Position numbers and translations under genes: made by a program. Source: Stieleria sp. JC731 (GTDB lineage: Bacteria; Planctomycetota; Planctomycetia; Pirellulales; Pirellulaceae). From it: a DNA stretch of 64,000 bases. Location: NCBI RefSeq assembly GCF_020966635.1, contig NZ_JAJKFQ010000005.1, positions 1,514,481 to 1,578,480 on the forward strand, in the 5' to 3' direction. Below, one piece after another: positions 27,128 through 36,423 of the stretch. The notes under the pieces are model-generated. The model was not told where the DNA came from and did no database searches. It saw only the letters and a list, made by a program, of their open reading frames with translations. Positions within the stretch are counted from its first letter, which is position 1, and each line of letters opens with the position of its first letter.

Positions 27128-30100
27128 ATGAAACGCAGCCAGTGGAAGAACCGAAGTGCAAAATGGTTCAAACGACAGCCTTTCGCCCCAAGTCTTCTAC
27201 CGGGTAAGCGGGCCAAAGGGAAACGATCTTGTAAGCATCCACTGACGATCGAAGCGATGGAACGCCGCGAAATGCTAGCCGCGGAAACATTGCGAATCAC
27301 AATCGAAAACCTTTCTGATGCGGGCGGAATTTCAGAGACGCCCTTTTGGGTTGCCGCACACGATGGTGGTTTTCAGGTCGCGGAAATTGGCCAACCTGCC
27401 AGCAACTTCGGTGGTTTGGAAACGATTGCTGAAGAAGGAAACCCCGCAGCTTTGGCCAGCCGATTTGCTGGCGAAACGACAGGAGTTGATACGGTGATTA
27501 CCGCACCGGACGGGTTCGCTGGGGCTCCGGTATTCGAGCCGAACGAAGTTGCTTCGGGAACGCTGATGGTGTCGGATCCGATGACGCAGCGTTATTTCAG
27601 CTATGCATCAATGGTGATTCCATCCAACGATGCTTTCATTGCAAACCTGGATCCCGACTCGATCGAACTGTTTGATTTGGCCGGCAACTTTACTGGGGCT
27701 CGATCAATCGTTGTCTATGGCCGTGATATTCTCGACGCGGGTACTGAGGTAAACGATCCTTTGGGCGGGGCCGCGTTTTCGACTGGTGGAGGAAGCGGAG
27801 TTGATGAAAATAGCGTCGTGATGACGCATGTGGGGTTGGACGATTTTGTAGGGACCGGACTGCCCACGGGAGACGATCTCGGCAAAGCTTTCAGTGCCAA
27901 CACGCCCATCGCAAGAATCACGATTGCCCTGGATTCTGATCCCCAAGGGGCCTTCGATCAACACGGGCCCATGGTTGCTTTTGATGCATCGACGTTGGAA
28001 GCCCGATCGAGTTTTCATGAAGTGCGGGTTACCTACAGCGATCCATCGGGCGTCGATCTAACGAGTCTCTCAGTCGACGATATCCGAGTCGTCGGGCCGT
28101 CGTTGGCCTCTTTGGATGTGGTGTCTGTTGAGGTTGATGCGTTGCCTGGAACCACTCCTCACGAAGTCACCGCAACGTATCGAATCGCCTCGCCGGGATC
28201 GAGCTTTGAATCGATTGACAACGGAATCTATAGCGTTGTCTTACAAGCAAACGCGGTCAACGATCCGCTTGGCCACGATGCCGATGCGAGGTTGCTGGGA
28301 CATTTCGAAGTCGACATACCGATGAGTATCAATATCGCGTTCGAGAACTTGAGCGACACCTTTGGGCTGGCAAATACGCCGATTTGGTTCGCCGCACACG
28401 AAGGCAACTTTCGCATCGGGCTTGCCAGCACGAGTGCTTCAGGGTTCGCAGGTCTGGAGACACTCGCGGAGACGGGCGCTGTTTCTGAACTGGACATTCG
28501 CTTTACGAGCGAATCGAACGGGGTGTCAAATGTGCTATTGGCGCCCGATGGTTTTCCGGGAGCACCGGTTTTTGAACCAGGGGAGATTTCGACGGCAGCA
28601 TTGGAGATCAGCAACCCACTTGCGCAGCGGTACTTCAGCTTCGCCAGCATGATCATTCCTTCCAATGATGCATTTGTCGCAAACTTGGATCCAAGGATGA
28701 TCGAATTGTTTGATGCGTTTGGAAATTTCAAGGGAACCCAAACGATCACAATCTACGGAAACAATATTTGGGATGCCGGAACGGAAGTCAACGATCCCAA
28801 TAGCGGTGCCGCCTTTAGCACACTTGGAGGTAGCGGGCTCGACGAGCATGGTGTCATTCATCGCCACACAGGATTGGACGAATTTGTCGGAACAGGACTT
28901 CCAACGGGTGATGATCTTGGTGCCGCTTTTGACGCATTGACTCCGATCGGTCGATTCACGATTTCCATGGAAGGACAATCGACAATTCCGATTGATTTTG
29001 ATGGACCTGCCGCAGCACTGCACGTTGAAGATTTACAAACATCTGGTGAAAGCGTTCACGAAGTACAGGTCGTTTACAACGATCCGTCGGGGATCGATGT
29101 GGATAGCATCGATATCCACGATTTGGAAATCCTTGGGACTGTTGCGGGCGACTTAGAAGTTGTCGGCGTCACAACGGATGCGATCGAGGGTGATACCAAC
29201 CACTCCGTCGTCGCAACCTACGAAATCAGGACCACTCACGGCGGTCCGATCTCTGCTCATGACAACGGGCTGTACTTCATCAGCCTTCGTGGCAATCAAG
29301 TTAACGACGCGTTTGGCAATGCTTCCCAAACCCAAGCACTCGGTTCCTTCGAAGTCTATCTGCCGGTCGCACTAGAGATCTCGGTGGAGAATCTGCAGCC
29401 GAGTGGCGGACTGCTTCAAACGCCGTTTTGGATAGGTGTCCATGATGGTAGTTTTCAAATTGCCGCCGCAGGGCAAGACGCGGCTTCGTTCCCAGGTTTA
29501 GAAACGATCGCCGAGGAAGGCGACCCTTCTGAATTGGCAATGCGGTTCGCTTCTGAATCCAATGGTGCGAGTACCGTGGTGACCGCGCCGTCAGGTTTCC
29601 CTGGGGCTCCAGTGTTTGAACCCGGTGAATCGGATCATGCGAGCTTGTCGGTGTTTAATACCAACGAAAATCGATTCCTCAGTTTCGCAAGCATGATCAT
29701 CCCTTCGAACGACGCGTTCGTCGCGAATCTGAATCCTCGGTCGATCGAACTTTTTGACCAGCAAGGCTTTTTTCTGGGACAAAAGACGATCACGATCTAC
29801 GGCCGCGATATCTGGGATGCCGGAACCGAAGAGAACGATCCGGATTCTGGCGCCGCGTTCACCACAGCTGGTGGTACCGGGATGGAAGAGTCCGGTGTGA
29901 TCCATCGCCATCGTGGACTAAGTGATTTTATCGGTGCAGAACTGCCAAGCCAGACTGATTTGGATTCCAGTTTTGCTCCGGCGACGCCGATCGCGCGGAT
30001 CACCATCGGGCTCGCCGGTTCCACCCAGTTGCCGATCGACCTTTCAGGACCAACGGCCGAGGTACACGCAAACGATGTCACCGTCGCTGGAACACAACTT

Positions 30101-31471
30101 CATCATGTCGAAGTGACTTATCGCGATCCCTCGGGGATCGATCTGTCGTCGATTGATGAAGACGACATTCGTATCCTTGGCCCGCTCAATCAGACGCTCG
30201 AAGTTCACGGATTCGAAATCGATCCCGCGGCACAGTCCGGCGATACAACAGTCACTGTCAGCTATGCCGTTGCTCCGGCGTCCGATCCGTTTACAGCCAG
30301 AGACAATGGCACGTATTTCGTTACTGCGGTATCGGACGAAGTCGTCGATACCTTGGGCCAGGGAGTGATGGGATATCCCATCGGTGAATTTGATGTGCAA
30401 GTCGGTGTGCGGTTGCAGGTCACTGTCGAGTCGCTGACCGCAAGTGATGGACTTTATCTGACACCATTTTGGGTTGGTCTACACGATGGAGGTTTCGAAG
30501 TCGCGCGCGGTGGGTTGAACGCGGCAGACTTCCCAGGTCTGGAATCAATCGCCGAAGAAGGCGATCCTGGCGAGCTGGCGGTACGTTTCGCAAACGAAAC
30601 CGATGGTAGCGGAAGCGTGGTGTTTGCACCGGGAGGATTCGCGGGAGCACCGGTGTTCGATCCCGGTGAAAGTGTCAGCCAAATCGTGGAAGTACATCAA
30701 TCATTTGCAAACCGTTATTTCAGTTTCGCAAGTATGGTGATTCCGTCGAACGATGCATTTGTCGGGAATCGTAATTCACGGCAGTACGAGTTGTTCGATG
30801 CTCAAGGGAATTTTCGCGGTGCAAAGCAAATTACGATCCATGGCCGAGATATTTTGGATGCTGGAACGGAAGCTAACGATCCCAGCGGTGGTGCGGCATT
30901 CTCCACTGGCGGTGGCATAGGGCTGGAAACGAACGATCCGATTCAAAGGCATTCCGGGCTCGATGACTTTATCGGAACAGGCCTACCGACCGGAGAGTTG
31001 TTAGGTCACGCATTTTCATCAACGACACCGATCGCAAGAATCACCATCTCGTTGTTCGATCCTCAGGCCGATGTCTGTTCCGGCGTTTTGGCTGCGTGCT
31101 CCGTGCGAAGCGTATCACTTCAAAACGCGACGCTAACCGCAGATGTCAATCGCGATGGGGCCGTGTCTCCGCTCGACGCATTGCTCGTGATCAACTTCCT
31201 CGCCCGTTTCGGAACCACCGAAACAATCGCCGATGAAGCTCAAGCGACGGGGCTGGCGTTGGATGTCGAAGGTGACGAACTGGTCAGCATCATCGATGCA
31301 TTGGTCGTGATCAACGAAATCGGACGCCGCCTCGCGGTATCCGATGGCGAGGGCGAAAGTATTGAGGCATTCGATATCGCTGTCACGGAGCTTTCTTCGA
31401 ACGATATCGTTCTCGGTTCTGAGCGTGACGACGTCTTTGTCGAAAGCGATGAGCTATCGATGTTGTTTTAG
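27128..31471 (+). CDS. Giant surface protein: four Spondin_N domains plus C-terminal dockerin
   Basis: This is a 1447-aa secreted or surface protein. A basic N-terminal region ends in LTIEAMERREMLAAE, the planctomycetal surface-protein motif (LEPRxLLA-like) thought to be an export or anchoring signal. Four spondin-N-like domains of about 220 aa start near residues 53, 398, 746 and 1094 (each with TPFWV/TPIWF, FGGLE- or FPGLE-type turns, GAPVFEP, RYFSYASMVIPSNDAFI and DAGTEVNDP). They are separated by three about 110-aa beta domains opening with YSDPSGVDLTSL-like strands. Residues about 1336-1402 form a type I dockerin with two calcium loops (DVNRDGAVSPLDAL and DVEGDELVSIIDAL). The period is about 1035-1044 bases. 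Spondin domains bind metal and matrix; dockerin suggests assembly with a cohesin partner, not found here. Confidence 0.9.
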   Translation: MKRSQWKNRSAKWFKRQPFAPSLLPGKRAKGKRSCKHPLTIEAMERREMLAAETLRITIENLSDAGGISETPFWVAAHDGGFQVAEIGQPASNFGGLETIAEEGNPAALASRFAGETTGVDTVITAPDGFAGAPVFEPNEVASGTLMVSDPMTQRYFSYASMVIPSNDAFIANLDPDSIELFDLAGNFTGARSIVVYGRDILDAGTEVNDPLGGAAFSTGGGSGVDENSVVMTHVGLDDFVGTGLPTGDDLGKAFSANTPIARITIALDSDPQGAFDQHGPMVAFDASTLEARSSFHEVRVTYSDPSGVDLTSLSVDDIRVVGPSLASLDVVSVEVDALPGTTPHEVTATYRIASPGSSFESIDNGIYSVVLQANAVNDPLGHDADARLLGHFEVDIPMSINIAFENLSDTFGLANTPIWFAAHEGNFRIGLASTSASGFAGLETLAETGAVSELDIRFTSESNGVSNVLLAPDGFPGAPVFEPGEISTAALEISNPLAQRYFSFASMIIPSNDAFVANLDPRMIELFDAFGNFKGTQTITIYGNNIWDAGTEVNDPNSGAAFSTLGGSGLDEHGVIHRHTGLDEFVGTGLPTGDDLGAAFDALTPIGRFTISMEGQSTIPIDFDGPAAALHVEDLQTSGESVHEVQVVYNDPSGIDVDSIDIHDLEILGTVAGDLEVVGVTTDAIEGDTNHSVVATYEIRTTHGGPISAHDNGLYFISLRGNQVNDAFGNASQTQALGSFEVYLPVALEISVENLQPSGGLLQTPFWIGVHDGSFQIAAAGQDAASFPGLETIAEEGDPSELAMRFASESNGASTVVTAPSGFPGAPVFEPGESDHASLSVFNTNENRFLSFASMIIPSNDAFVANLNPRSIELFDQQGFFLGQKTITIYGRDIWDAGTEENDPDSGAAFTTAGGTGMEESGVIHRHRGLSDFIGAELPSQTDLDSSFAPATPIARITIGLAGSTQLPIDLSGPTAEVHANDVTVAGTQLHHVEVTYRDPSGIDLSSIDEDDIRILGPLNQTLEVHGFEIDPAAQSGDTTVTVSYAVAPASDPFTARDNGTYFVTAVSDEVVDTLGQGVMGYPIGEFDVQVGVRLQVTVESLTASDGLYLTPFWVGLHDGGFEVARGGLNAADFPGLESIAEEGDPGELAVRFANETDGSGSVVFAPGGFAGAPVFDPGESVSQIVEVHQSFANRYFSFASMVIPSNDAFVGNRNSRQYELFDAQGNFRGAKQITIHGRDILDAGTEANDPSGGAAFSTGGGIGLETNDPIQRHSGLDDFIGTGLPTGELLGHAFSSTTPIARITISLFDPQADVCSGVLAACSVRSVSLQNATLTADVNRDGAVSPLDALLVINFLARFGTTETIADEAQATGLALDVEGDELVSIIDALVVINEIGRRLAVSDGEGESIEAFDIAVTELSSNDIVLGSERDDVFVESDELSMLF

Positions 31472-32040
31472 CAAACCAACAAGAGGACACGTTCCCAAGT
31501 CGCATTGTTAGCCTGTTGATTTGCGATTGTCGCCCTTCACTCTTTGAAGGCGAGCGTTCGTTTCCGCTGGTGTTGTGTCGTCCGAGACTACTATCAGGGA
31601 TACCAAACCTGAACATCAACAGTTTGTTTGGGGATGCTGCGTGGTGTGACCCCACCTTCGTTGACCCGCAGATCCCCATCGAGGTACCCACGTCAAAGTA
31701 CAGCGAAAACCGTTTCATCGGAACATTCCGCACGGTTTGCGCCATCAGAGAAGTCGCTGATGGGGTTGCCGTTTTCGTTGTCAAATGACTTTGGTGAGGG
31801 GCTGCCCTCGGCCGTTACGAAGGTTGTCGCGGCGATCAATCATGGTGCAAGTCATGTGCGATTGATCGTGTTCGATTTTGTTTTTCTGATGATTGATCAA
31901 CCCGCTAAATGAAGCGGGGCGTCTTCGTAAATGCTGGGCGCATTCAATCACTGCACAAAGGCCAACACGGTTTCTTGTAGCAGACCTTTTCGACTGGCGT
32001 CAAAAATTGATGCCTCAACAACTTCGTTTCTGAGGGTGTT
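31472..32040. other. Intergenic region after the spondin gene
   Basis: This 569-base stretch has no convincing intact gene. It holds a short hairpin-type repeat at 31529-31556, a GC-rich hairpin around 31905-31923 (CCCGCT...AGCGGG), and at 31590-31800 a leftward frame with one internal stop. When translated, that frame reads PISDFSDGAN-like text, weakly recalling the planctomycetal DUF1559 C-terminus. The last 60 bases precede the TTG start of the next gene. Confidence 0.5.
31529..31556. repeat. Short hairpin repeat, copy 1
   Basis: GTCGCCCTTCACTCTTTGAA followed by GGCGAGCG resembles the copies at 33496-33523 and 62381-62408. The core is an imperfect palindrome of the CCTTCACTCnnTGAAGG type. 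All three copies lie in intergenic space. Confidence 0.6.
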
Positions 32041-33477
32041 TTGAATAATTCAAGCGATGACCGCGGAACTCGTTCCAACAAGCGACCGTTTGCTTTCCCG
32101 GGCGAATCGACCAACGAGTCGACGCCTCGCTGCCACTCTGCGATGAAGTTAACGCAACAGGTCGTCCGACAAGCGGCGGCGATCTCTGGGATCGATGGTA
32201 ATGTCGATTTGACGTTTGAACTGCAGTTGCGAAACATTGGGACCGATACGCTCGAACAAATTAGCCTTTCACAGGATTTCGATGCGTCGATCGGCAATGC
32301 GTTCGTCGGCATTGTGTCGCGTCCGACTAAGATCCCAAGTGAAGAATTGCACGTCGTCGAGATGAATCCGCTATACGACGGCACCTTCCATTCGCCATTG
32401 ATCGTCAATGCCAGTAAAGCCCCGTCAGAGCTTGCTCCGGGGGAAACACTAACGTTGCAGTTGACGATCGAAGTGGATCCGATCGCGTTTGGGAAAATCA
32501 CTGTTGGTGGAAAGTTTGTCGCCAACGCGGAAGCAAAAGCAGTCGGGCGAATGACTCGCGAAAAATGTTCGGAGCGATGTCTGTGCATGATCGGGCCGGC
32601 CGGAAAGTCTGGCAGCTCCGATAGCGACGACACCAATACCGATACATTTTATGAACGTCTCAGTGAAAGCAGCCAACGTCGTTATCCAAATCGGCTATTA
32701 CCGGAAGGCAATTCGTTCGACAAAGGAACGATATTTAATCGAGCACTAAGACCTACGAAGCCTGCCGAACCCCGACCAGTCTCCGAGGGCAAGTCAACGC
32801 ATCGCTATAGCCATGATGTGTTCGCGATCGATGAAGAGCTGTTTAGCGCGTTCGAACAGTCGTTGGCAAATTTTCTGGGCAGTGATGATCTGGACCAACA
32901 TTCATCGCAGTCGAAAGCCGATCCAGACGACCCATACGCGTCCTACGAAGCATCGATTCAAGAGATTGCCGAACGCCTGCAGGACGGTCTCGTGTTTCAG
33001 GCGGTGCGACGCCCAATTAGCCTGTCGGGACGAAGAGTGACACGCTTCGAACAATCGGATCGTGCCCCCAATGCCGATCCAGAGTTCGTCGATTCCGAAG
33101 AAGTCACGGTTCGACTGCAGGTCGTTGGCACGATGGGTGAGAAGCAGTCGAGCGATACGTTGCGGATGGATCTCGAAGTCGAAATTCATAATTCGAGTCA
33201 CCACGATTTAGTGGACTTGCGACTGACCAGTGATCCCAAGTCTGTGTTGGAAGCAGCTTTTCTGAAGACAGCCGGGTGGCCGATTGTGGCATATTCGACA
33301 GCCACGCAAACACCGCAGGTCAATTTGCAGTTCAATGGTATGCCGCATCCCGAAGGTGATGAGGTGCTGATCGATGGCTGGGGAGGATGGCTGAAGCCTG
33401 GTGAGGCGTTTGCGCTTCAGTATGCTATTTCGGTGCAACTGCCCGAGCTGAACAAATTGCGAGGCCGCAAGGCATAG
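32041..33477 (+). CDS. DUF11-like repeat protein, probably cell-surface associated
   Basis: This 478-aa protein is read from TTG 32041. Residues about 36-175 (VDLTFELQLRNIGTDTLEQISLSQDFDASIGNAFVG ... LAPGETLTLQLTIEVDP) match the DUF11/conserved-repeat beta domain of large bacterial surface proteins. A second, related domain occupies about 340-478 (VRLQVVGTMG ... EIHNSSHHDLVDLRL ... WLKPGEAFALQYAISVQLP). A polar, Ser/Asp-rich spacer with an acidic helix (about 265-325) separates them. A CSERCLCMIG patch near 180 could hold a disulfide. No signal peptide is evident at this start, so either export uses another route or the true N-terminus differs; it could also be a remnant of a longer multi-domain surface protein. 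Function unknown. Confidence 0.6.
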   Translation: MNNSSDDRGTRSNKRPFAFPGESTNESTPRCHSAMKLTQQVVRQAAAISGIDGNVDLTFELQLRNIGTDTLEQISLSQDFDASIGNAFVGIVSRPTKIPSEELHVVEMNPLYDGTFHSPLIVNASKAPSELAPGETLTLQLTIEVDPIAFGKITVGGKFVANAEAKAVGRMTREKCSERCLCMIGPAGKSGSSDSDDTNTDTFYERLSESSQRRYPNRLLPEGNSFDKGTIFNRALRPTKPAEPRPVSEGKSTHRYSHDVFAIDEELFSAFEQSLANFLGSDDLDQHSSQSKADPDDPYASYEASIQEIAERLQDGLVFQAVRRPISLSGRRVTRFEQSDRAPNADPEFVDSEEVTVRLQVVGTMGEKQSSDTLRMDLEVEIHNSSHHDLVDLRLTSDPKSVLEAAFLKTAGWPIVAYSTATQTPQVNLQFNGMPHPEGDEVLIDGWGGWLKPGEAFALQYAISVQLPELNKLRGRKA

Positions 33478-33495
33478 CAGACTGTTGATCATATT

Positions 33496-33523
33496 GTCTC
33501 CTTCCACTCCGTGGGAGGAACGC
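33496..33523. repeat. Short hairpin repeat, copy 2
   Basis: GTCTCCTTCCACTCCGTGGG followed by AGGAACGC is the best-formed copy: CCTTCCAC/GTGGGAGG can pair. It lies about 20 bases downstream of the DUF11-like gene and may act as its transcription end. Confidence 0.6.
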
Positions 33524-33650
33524 TCTTCGGCTCTAGTTCCTCAAAGCACGAAGGCGGCTCTTTGGAAGATCAAAGCTGAAGATCAACCAGTCGCAATCAC
33601 GCAGTCGTCTCAGTCATTTACGTAGACTGATCGATAGAAACTAGAACAAT

Positions 33651-33682
33651 AAAAAAGGTGGCCGAAGCGATTCGGCCACCTT
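33651..33682 (-). terminator. Intrinsic terminator of the SGNH-hydrolase gene
   Basis: A perfect 12-bp stem (AAGGTGGCCGAA / TTCGGCCACCTT) with loop GCGA is flanked on the left by a run of A. On the minus strand this gives a strong stem followed by TTTTTT, 64 bases beyond the stop of the leftward gene ending at 33746. It may also act weakly for the rightward gene. Confidence 0.9.
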
Positions 33683-33745
33683 CATGTTCGTTTGAAACGG
33701 ATCCAAGGGTACGTTTGGGATCAGCCAATCGCACCGGTTTAGCAA

Positions 33746-35125
33746 TCAGTCAACGCGTTTCAACACGTATCGGTGCGCAACCGGCTGAGCGGCTTCATAG
33801 ATTGCGTGCAGCTCTTCGCTCGCTTGTTTTTCGATCGCGACCAACTCTTCTTCGAACGTTTTCATCCGTTCTTCGCCTGCAGTGATACGTTTTTGATAGT
33901 TCTCTTTTGCCGCGTCATCGGTCGCTTCTTCCAAAGCGTGTTTGTCGCGCTGAAGATTTCGGTACGCGACCCAGTGATCACGCAGACGCCGGATGGTTGT
34001 CTCGTTCCGCTTCGCGTTCATCTCCATCACTTTGGTCGCTTGAAGGGATTGTGGTGTATTGGGGAAGCGTTGCAATTCAACGTGCGAAGCCAATTGTGTA
34101 TTGCTGAATTCGCCGATTGCGGTTCCGTCGATGGCCAACGCGTATTTCCCGGGTGCCAATCCGTGAACCTGAAAAGATTCTTTGCTAAATCGGTGATCCA
34201 GTCGCAGCATCTGGGCGGCTTTGTTGGTCGCTTCGGGAGTCACCCAAGGAAGCGAGTTAGCCAGGAAAGTAAACTCAATGGAATCGTCATCAGAACTCAG
34301 TTCGGTGATTTCGCCTCCGCGGCCACGTCCACGATAGCCTTTGGGCGATGGCGTCAACACAATCGTTGATACGGATCCTTGTTGGCCGAGGTTTTCGAGC
34401 CATGCATGAGCCATGATCAATTGTCCCGCAGGTCCGGGGTGAACCGAATCGGAGATGAAGGTGAATGTGATGTCTTCTTTGCGTGCTTCACGTGTTAGCT
34501 GGTTCAATGGGCTAAACATATCGATCGATTGCATCCCACGCTGATCCGCTTCGTCACGGAGCCACGTTCCGAAGTATGCCAGCACGGCGTTGTATTGGGC
34601 GATCATCGATGGATCTCGTGGTCGCTGTTTCAGACGGTTGCGAGCCGCTTCGGCATCGAACATCGTTGGTGTGATCGGCGACACGGTCGTCTTCGCCGCT
34701 TCAAGACGATCCAGCAGCGTCGTCATGTCCTGTTTGTAAGTGTCATAGACTTCTTGGTTGAACGGTTGGTAACGACCATCGTTCATTCCCAGCAAAATGG
34801 TCACCAACTCTGGTGATTGTTGTAGGACATCGCGATCAAGTCTTTGCAACGCGTCCCAAGCTCGGTCGCCGCCGATGCCAGCGTTGTGGAAATTCAGTTC
34901 GATGTTGGGGTATCGTGTGATGAAGAAGTCTTCGATGTATTGGGTGTACAGCCGCTGGTGAGTGATGCTGTCGCCCAAAAAGACGATCGTATCGCCCGTT
35001 GAAAGCTCAGCCTTTCCGACGTTGATTGTCGAATCGGATTGTGCGCGTAGCTGAGAAGCGGCAAGGGTAAACGTCGCGATCGCTGACAATACGAACGCAA
35101 CAAGAGATCGACGAGTCTGTCTCAT
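33746..35125 (-). CDS. Secreted SGNH/GDSL-type hydrolase
   Basis: From ATG 35125 this is a 459-aa protein with a signal peptide ending near QLRAQ (an upstream in-frame ATG at 35167 would add 14 residues before it). The four SGNH blocks are clear: block I TIVFLGDSITHQ, block II GIGGDRAWD, block III ILLGMNDG, and block V FISDSVHPGPAG with the catalytic Asp/His pair. These enzymes are esterases or acyl hydrolases, in this lineage often acting on acetylated polysaccharides; the sugar is unknown. A beta-rich middle (about 270-340) and a C-terminal coiled coil (about 360-440, heavy in R, E, K) follow. The neighbouring genes on the same strand are unrelated membrane proteins, and its own terminator follows the stop. 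Confidence 0.9.
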   Translation of the reverse strand: MRQTRRSLVAFVLSAIATFTLAASQLRAQSDSTINVGKAELSTGDTIVFLGDSITHQRLYTQYIEDFFITRYPNIELNFHNAGIGGDRAWDALQRLDRDVLQQSPELVTILLGMNDGRYQPFNQEVYDTYKQDMTTLLDRLEAAKTTVSPITPTMFDAEAARNRLKQRPRDPSMIAQYNAVLAYFGTWLRDEADQRGMQSIDMFSPLNQLTREARKEDITFTFISDSVHPGPAGQLIMAHAWLENLGQQGSVSTIVLTPSPKGYRGRGRGGEITELSSDDDSIEFTFLANSLPWVTPEATNKAAQMLRLDHRFSKESFQVHGLAPGKYALAIDGTAIGEFSNTQLASHVELQRFPNTPQSLQATKVMEMNAKRNETTIRRLRDHWVAYRNLQRDKHALEEATDDAAKENYQKRITAGEERMKTFEEELVAIEKQASEELHAIYEAAQPVAHRYVLKRVD

Positions 35126-35368
35126 GGCGGGGGAATCAGGTGAGAAGGGAAGTTGAGAGAACGCCAATTTCGGCGTTGTGACGGAAGCTTCCCATTATGC
35201 CATCGGGCGAGGGCTGACGGCATCTACATCGCCCATCGCCTGATTATTTCGACGCATTTTTCGATCCGGTTGCTGGCCGATCACTGCCGAAATGCCGGAT
35301 CAGCCGGCGCTGCGGTTTCACACCGAGACTCCCGGATCGCGATTCCTTAGCAGTTATCGGCGGCACGA

Positions 35369-36238
35369 CTATCGCCGCAGACTTCCCGTTTCGCCTTCAC
35401 CGGAACTTGGCCGGTAGCGTTTCATCCGCATCCTTAGATTTAGAAATTCCACCATCAGTGAAAATGCCATCGCGAAGTACACATAGCCTTTGCTGATCGG
35501 TGTCCCCGTGGCTTCACTGACCAACACGACACTGATCAAGATCAAGAACGAAAGTGCCAACATCTTGATCGTCGGATGGTCCTGGACAAAGTTGCTGATC
35601 TGATTGGCAAAGGCGATCATCACACCGACACTGATGACGACCGCTGCGACCATGATCGGAATCTGCTTTGCCATGCCCACCGCGGTGATCACGGAATCGA
35701 GCGAAAAGATGACGTCCATGAATGCGATTCGGAATAGAACGCCGCCGACAGTCACGGATGCCGCATTGGACTCGCCAATCGGATCGATACCGTCAGACGA
35801 ACCGCCTTGATCGCCGGGCATGTTGCCGACTTCGGATTCGTCTTCGCCGCCTTCGATTTTATGGTGAATCTCGCGAACCGCTGTCCACATCAGGAACAGA
35901 CCACCACCGAGCAGGATTAAATCTTTTCCACTGATCTCATTGGCTTCTTCGTGTTCGTGTAGATACTCCGCCAATGATTCGATCGTGACGAAATCTGTCA
36001 GTTCAAATAGCGGGCCAACCCACTGCATCAAGTAACCGATGAACAGCAATAGTAGGATTCGCATCCCCATTGCCAGCACCAATCCGAAGCGTCTCGCCGA
36101 CGACCGTTTATCTTCGGGCAATCGTCCCGTGATGATGGCGATGAAGACAATGTTGTCGATCCCTAAGACGATCTCCATCAACGTCAGTGTGAAAAGCGCG
36201 AGCAAAGCATCGCCGGTGAGCAACGATCCAATATCCAT
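35369..36238 (-). CDS. TerC-family integral membrane protein
   Basis: The 289-aa polytopic protein has about seven hydrophobic helices. The first contains LTLMEIVLGIDNIVFIAIITGRLP with the intramembrane E and D residues that mark TerC/Alx/YjbE proteins; a second acidic helix, AFMDVIFSLDSVITAVGMA, gives the matching site. TerC relatives export manganese or help metal loading of exported proteins. The cytoplasmic loop between helices 3 and 4 is a Gly/Asp/Glu-rich insertion (about 125-165: GGEDESEVGNMPGDQGGSSDG) that is longer than usual. Upstream lies a 5 x 20 bp tandem repeat in the likely leader. It may be cotranscribed with the TauE-like gene, 186 bases away. Confidence 0.92.
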   Translation of the reverse strand: MDIGSLLTGDALLALFTLTLMEIVLGIDNIVFIAIITGRLPEDKRSSARRFGLVLAMGMRILLLLFIGYLMQWVGPLFELTDFVTIESLAEYLHEHEEANEISGKDLILLGGGLFLMWTAVREIHHKIEGGEDESEVGNMPGDQGGSSDGIDPIGESNAASVTVGGVLFRIAFMDVIFSLDSVITAVGMAKQIPIMVAAVVISVGVMIAFANQISNFVQDHPTIKMLALSFLILISVVLVSEATGTPISKGYVYFAMAFSLMVEFLNLRMRMKRYRPSSGEGETGSLRR

Positions 36239-36301
36239 CTATGTACTCGATTTGTTTTGCGAAGATGCGATGTGTTTCAAATGGTAAGCGAGCTTATCTT
36301 T

Positions 36302-36401
36302 ATCGGCCTGACCAATGCCAAATCGGCCTGACCAACGCCAAATCGGCCCAACCAACGCCAAATCGGCCCAACCAACGCCAAATCGGCCCGACCAACGCCA
36401 A
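36302..36401. repeat. Tandem repeat, five 20-bp units
   Basis: Five directly adjacent 20-mers of the form ATCGGCCYRACCAAYGCCAA start at 36302, 36322, 36342, 36362 and 36382. Units 3 and 4 are identical; the others differ at one to three positions. The array lies between the TauE/SafE stop (36424) and the TerC start (36238), about 65 bases upstream of the TerC ATG. Confidence 0.97.
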
Positions 36402-36423
36402 TCCTGTCCCAGCGTTTGGGCGT

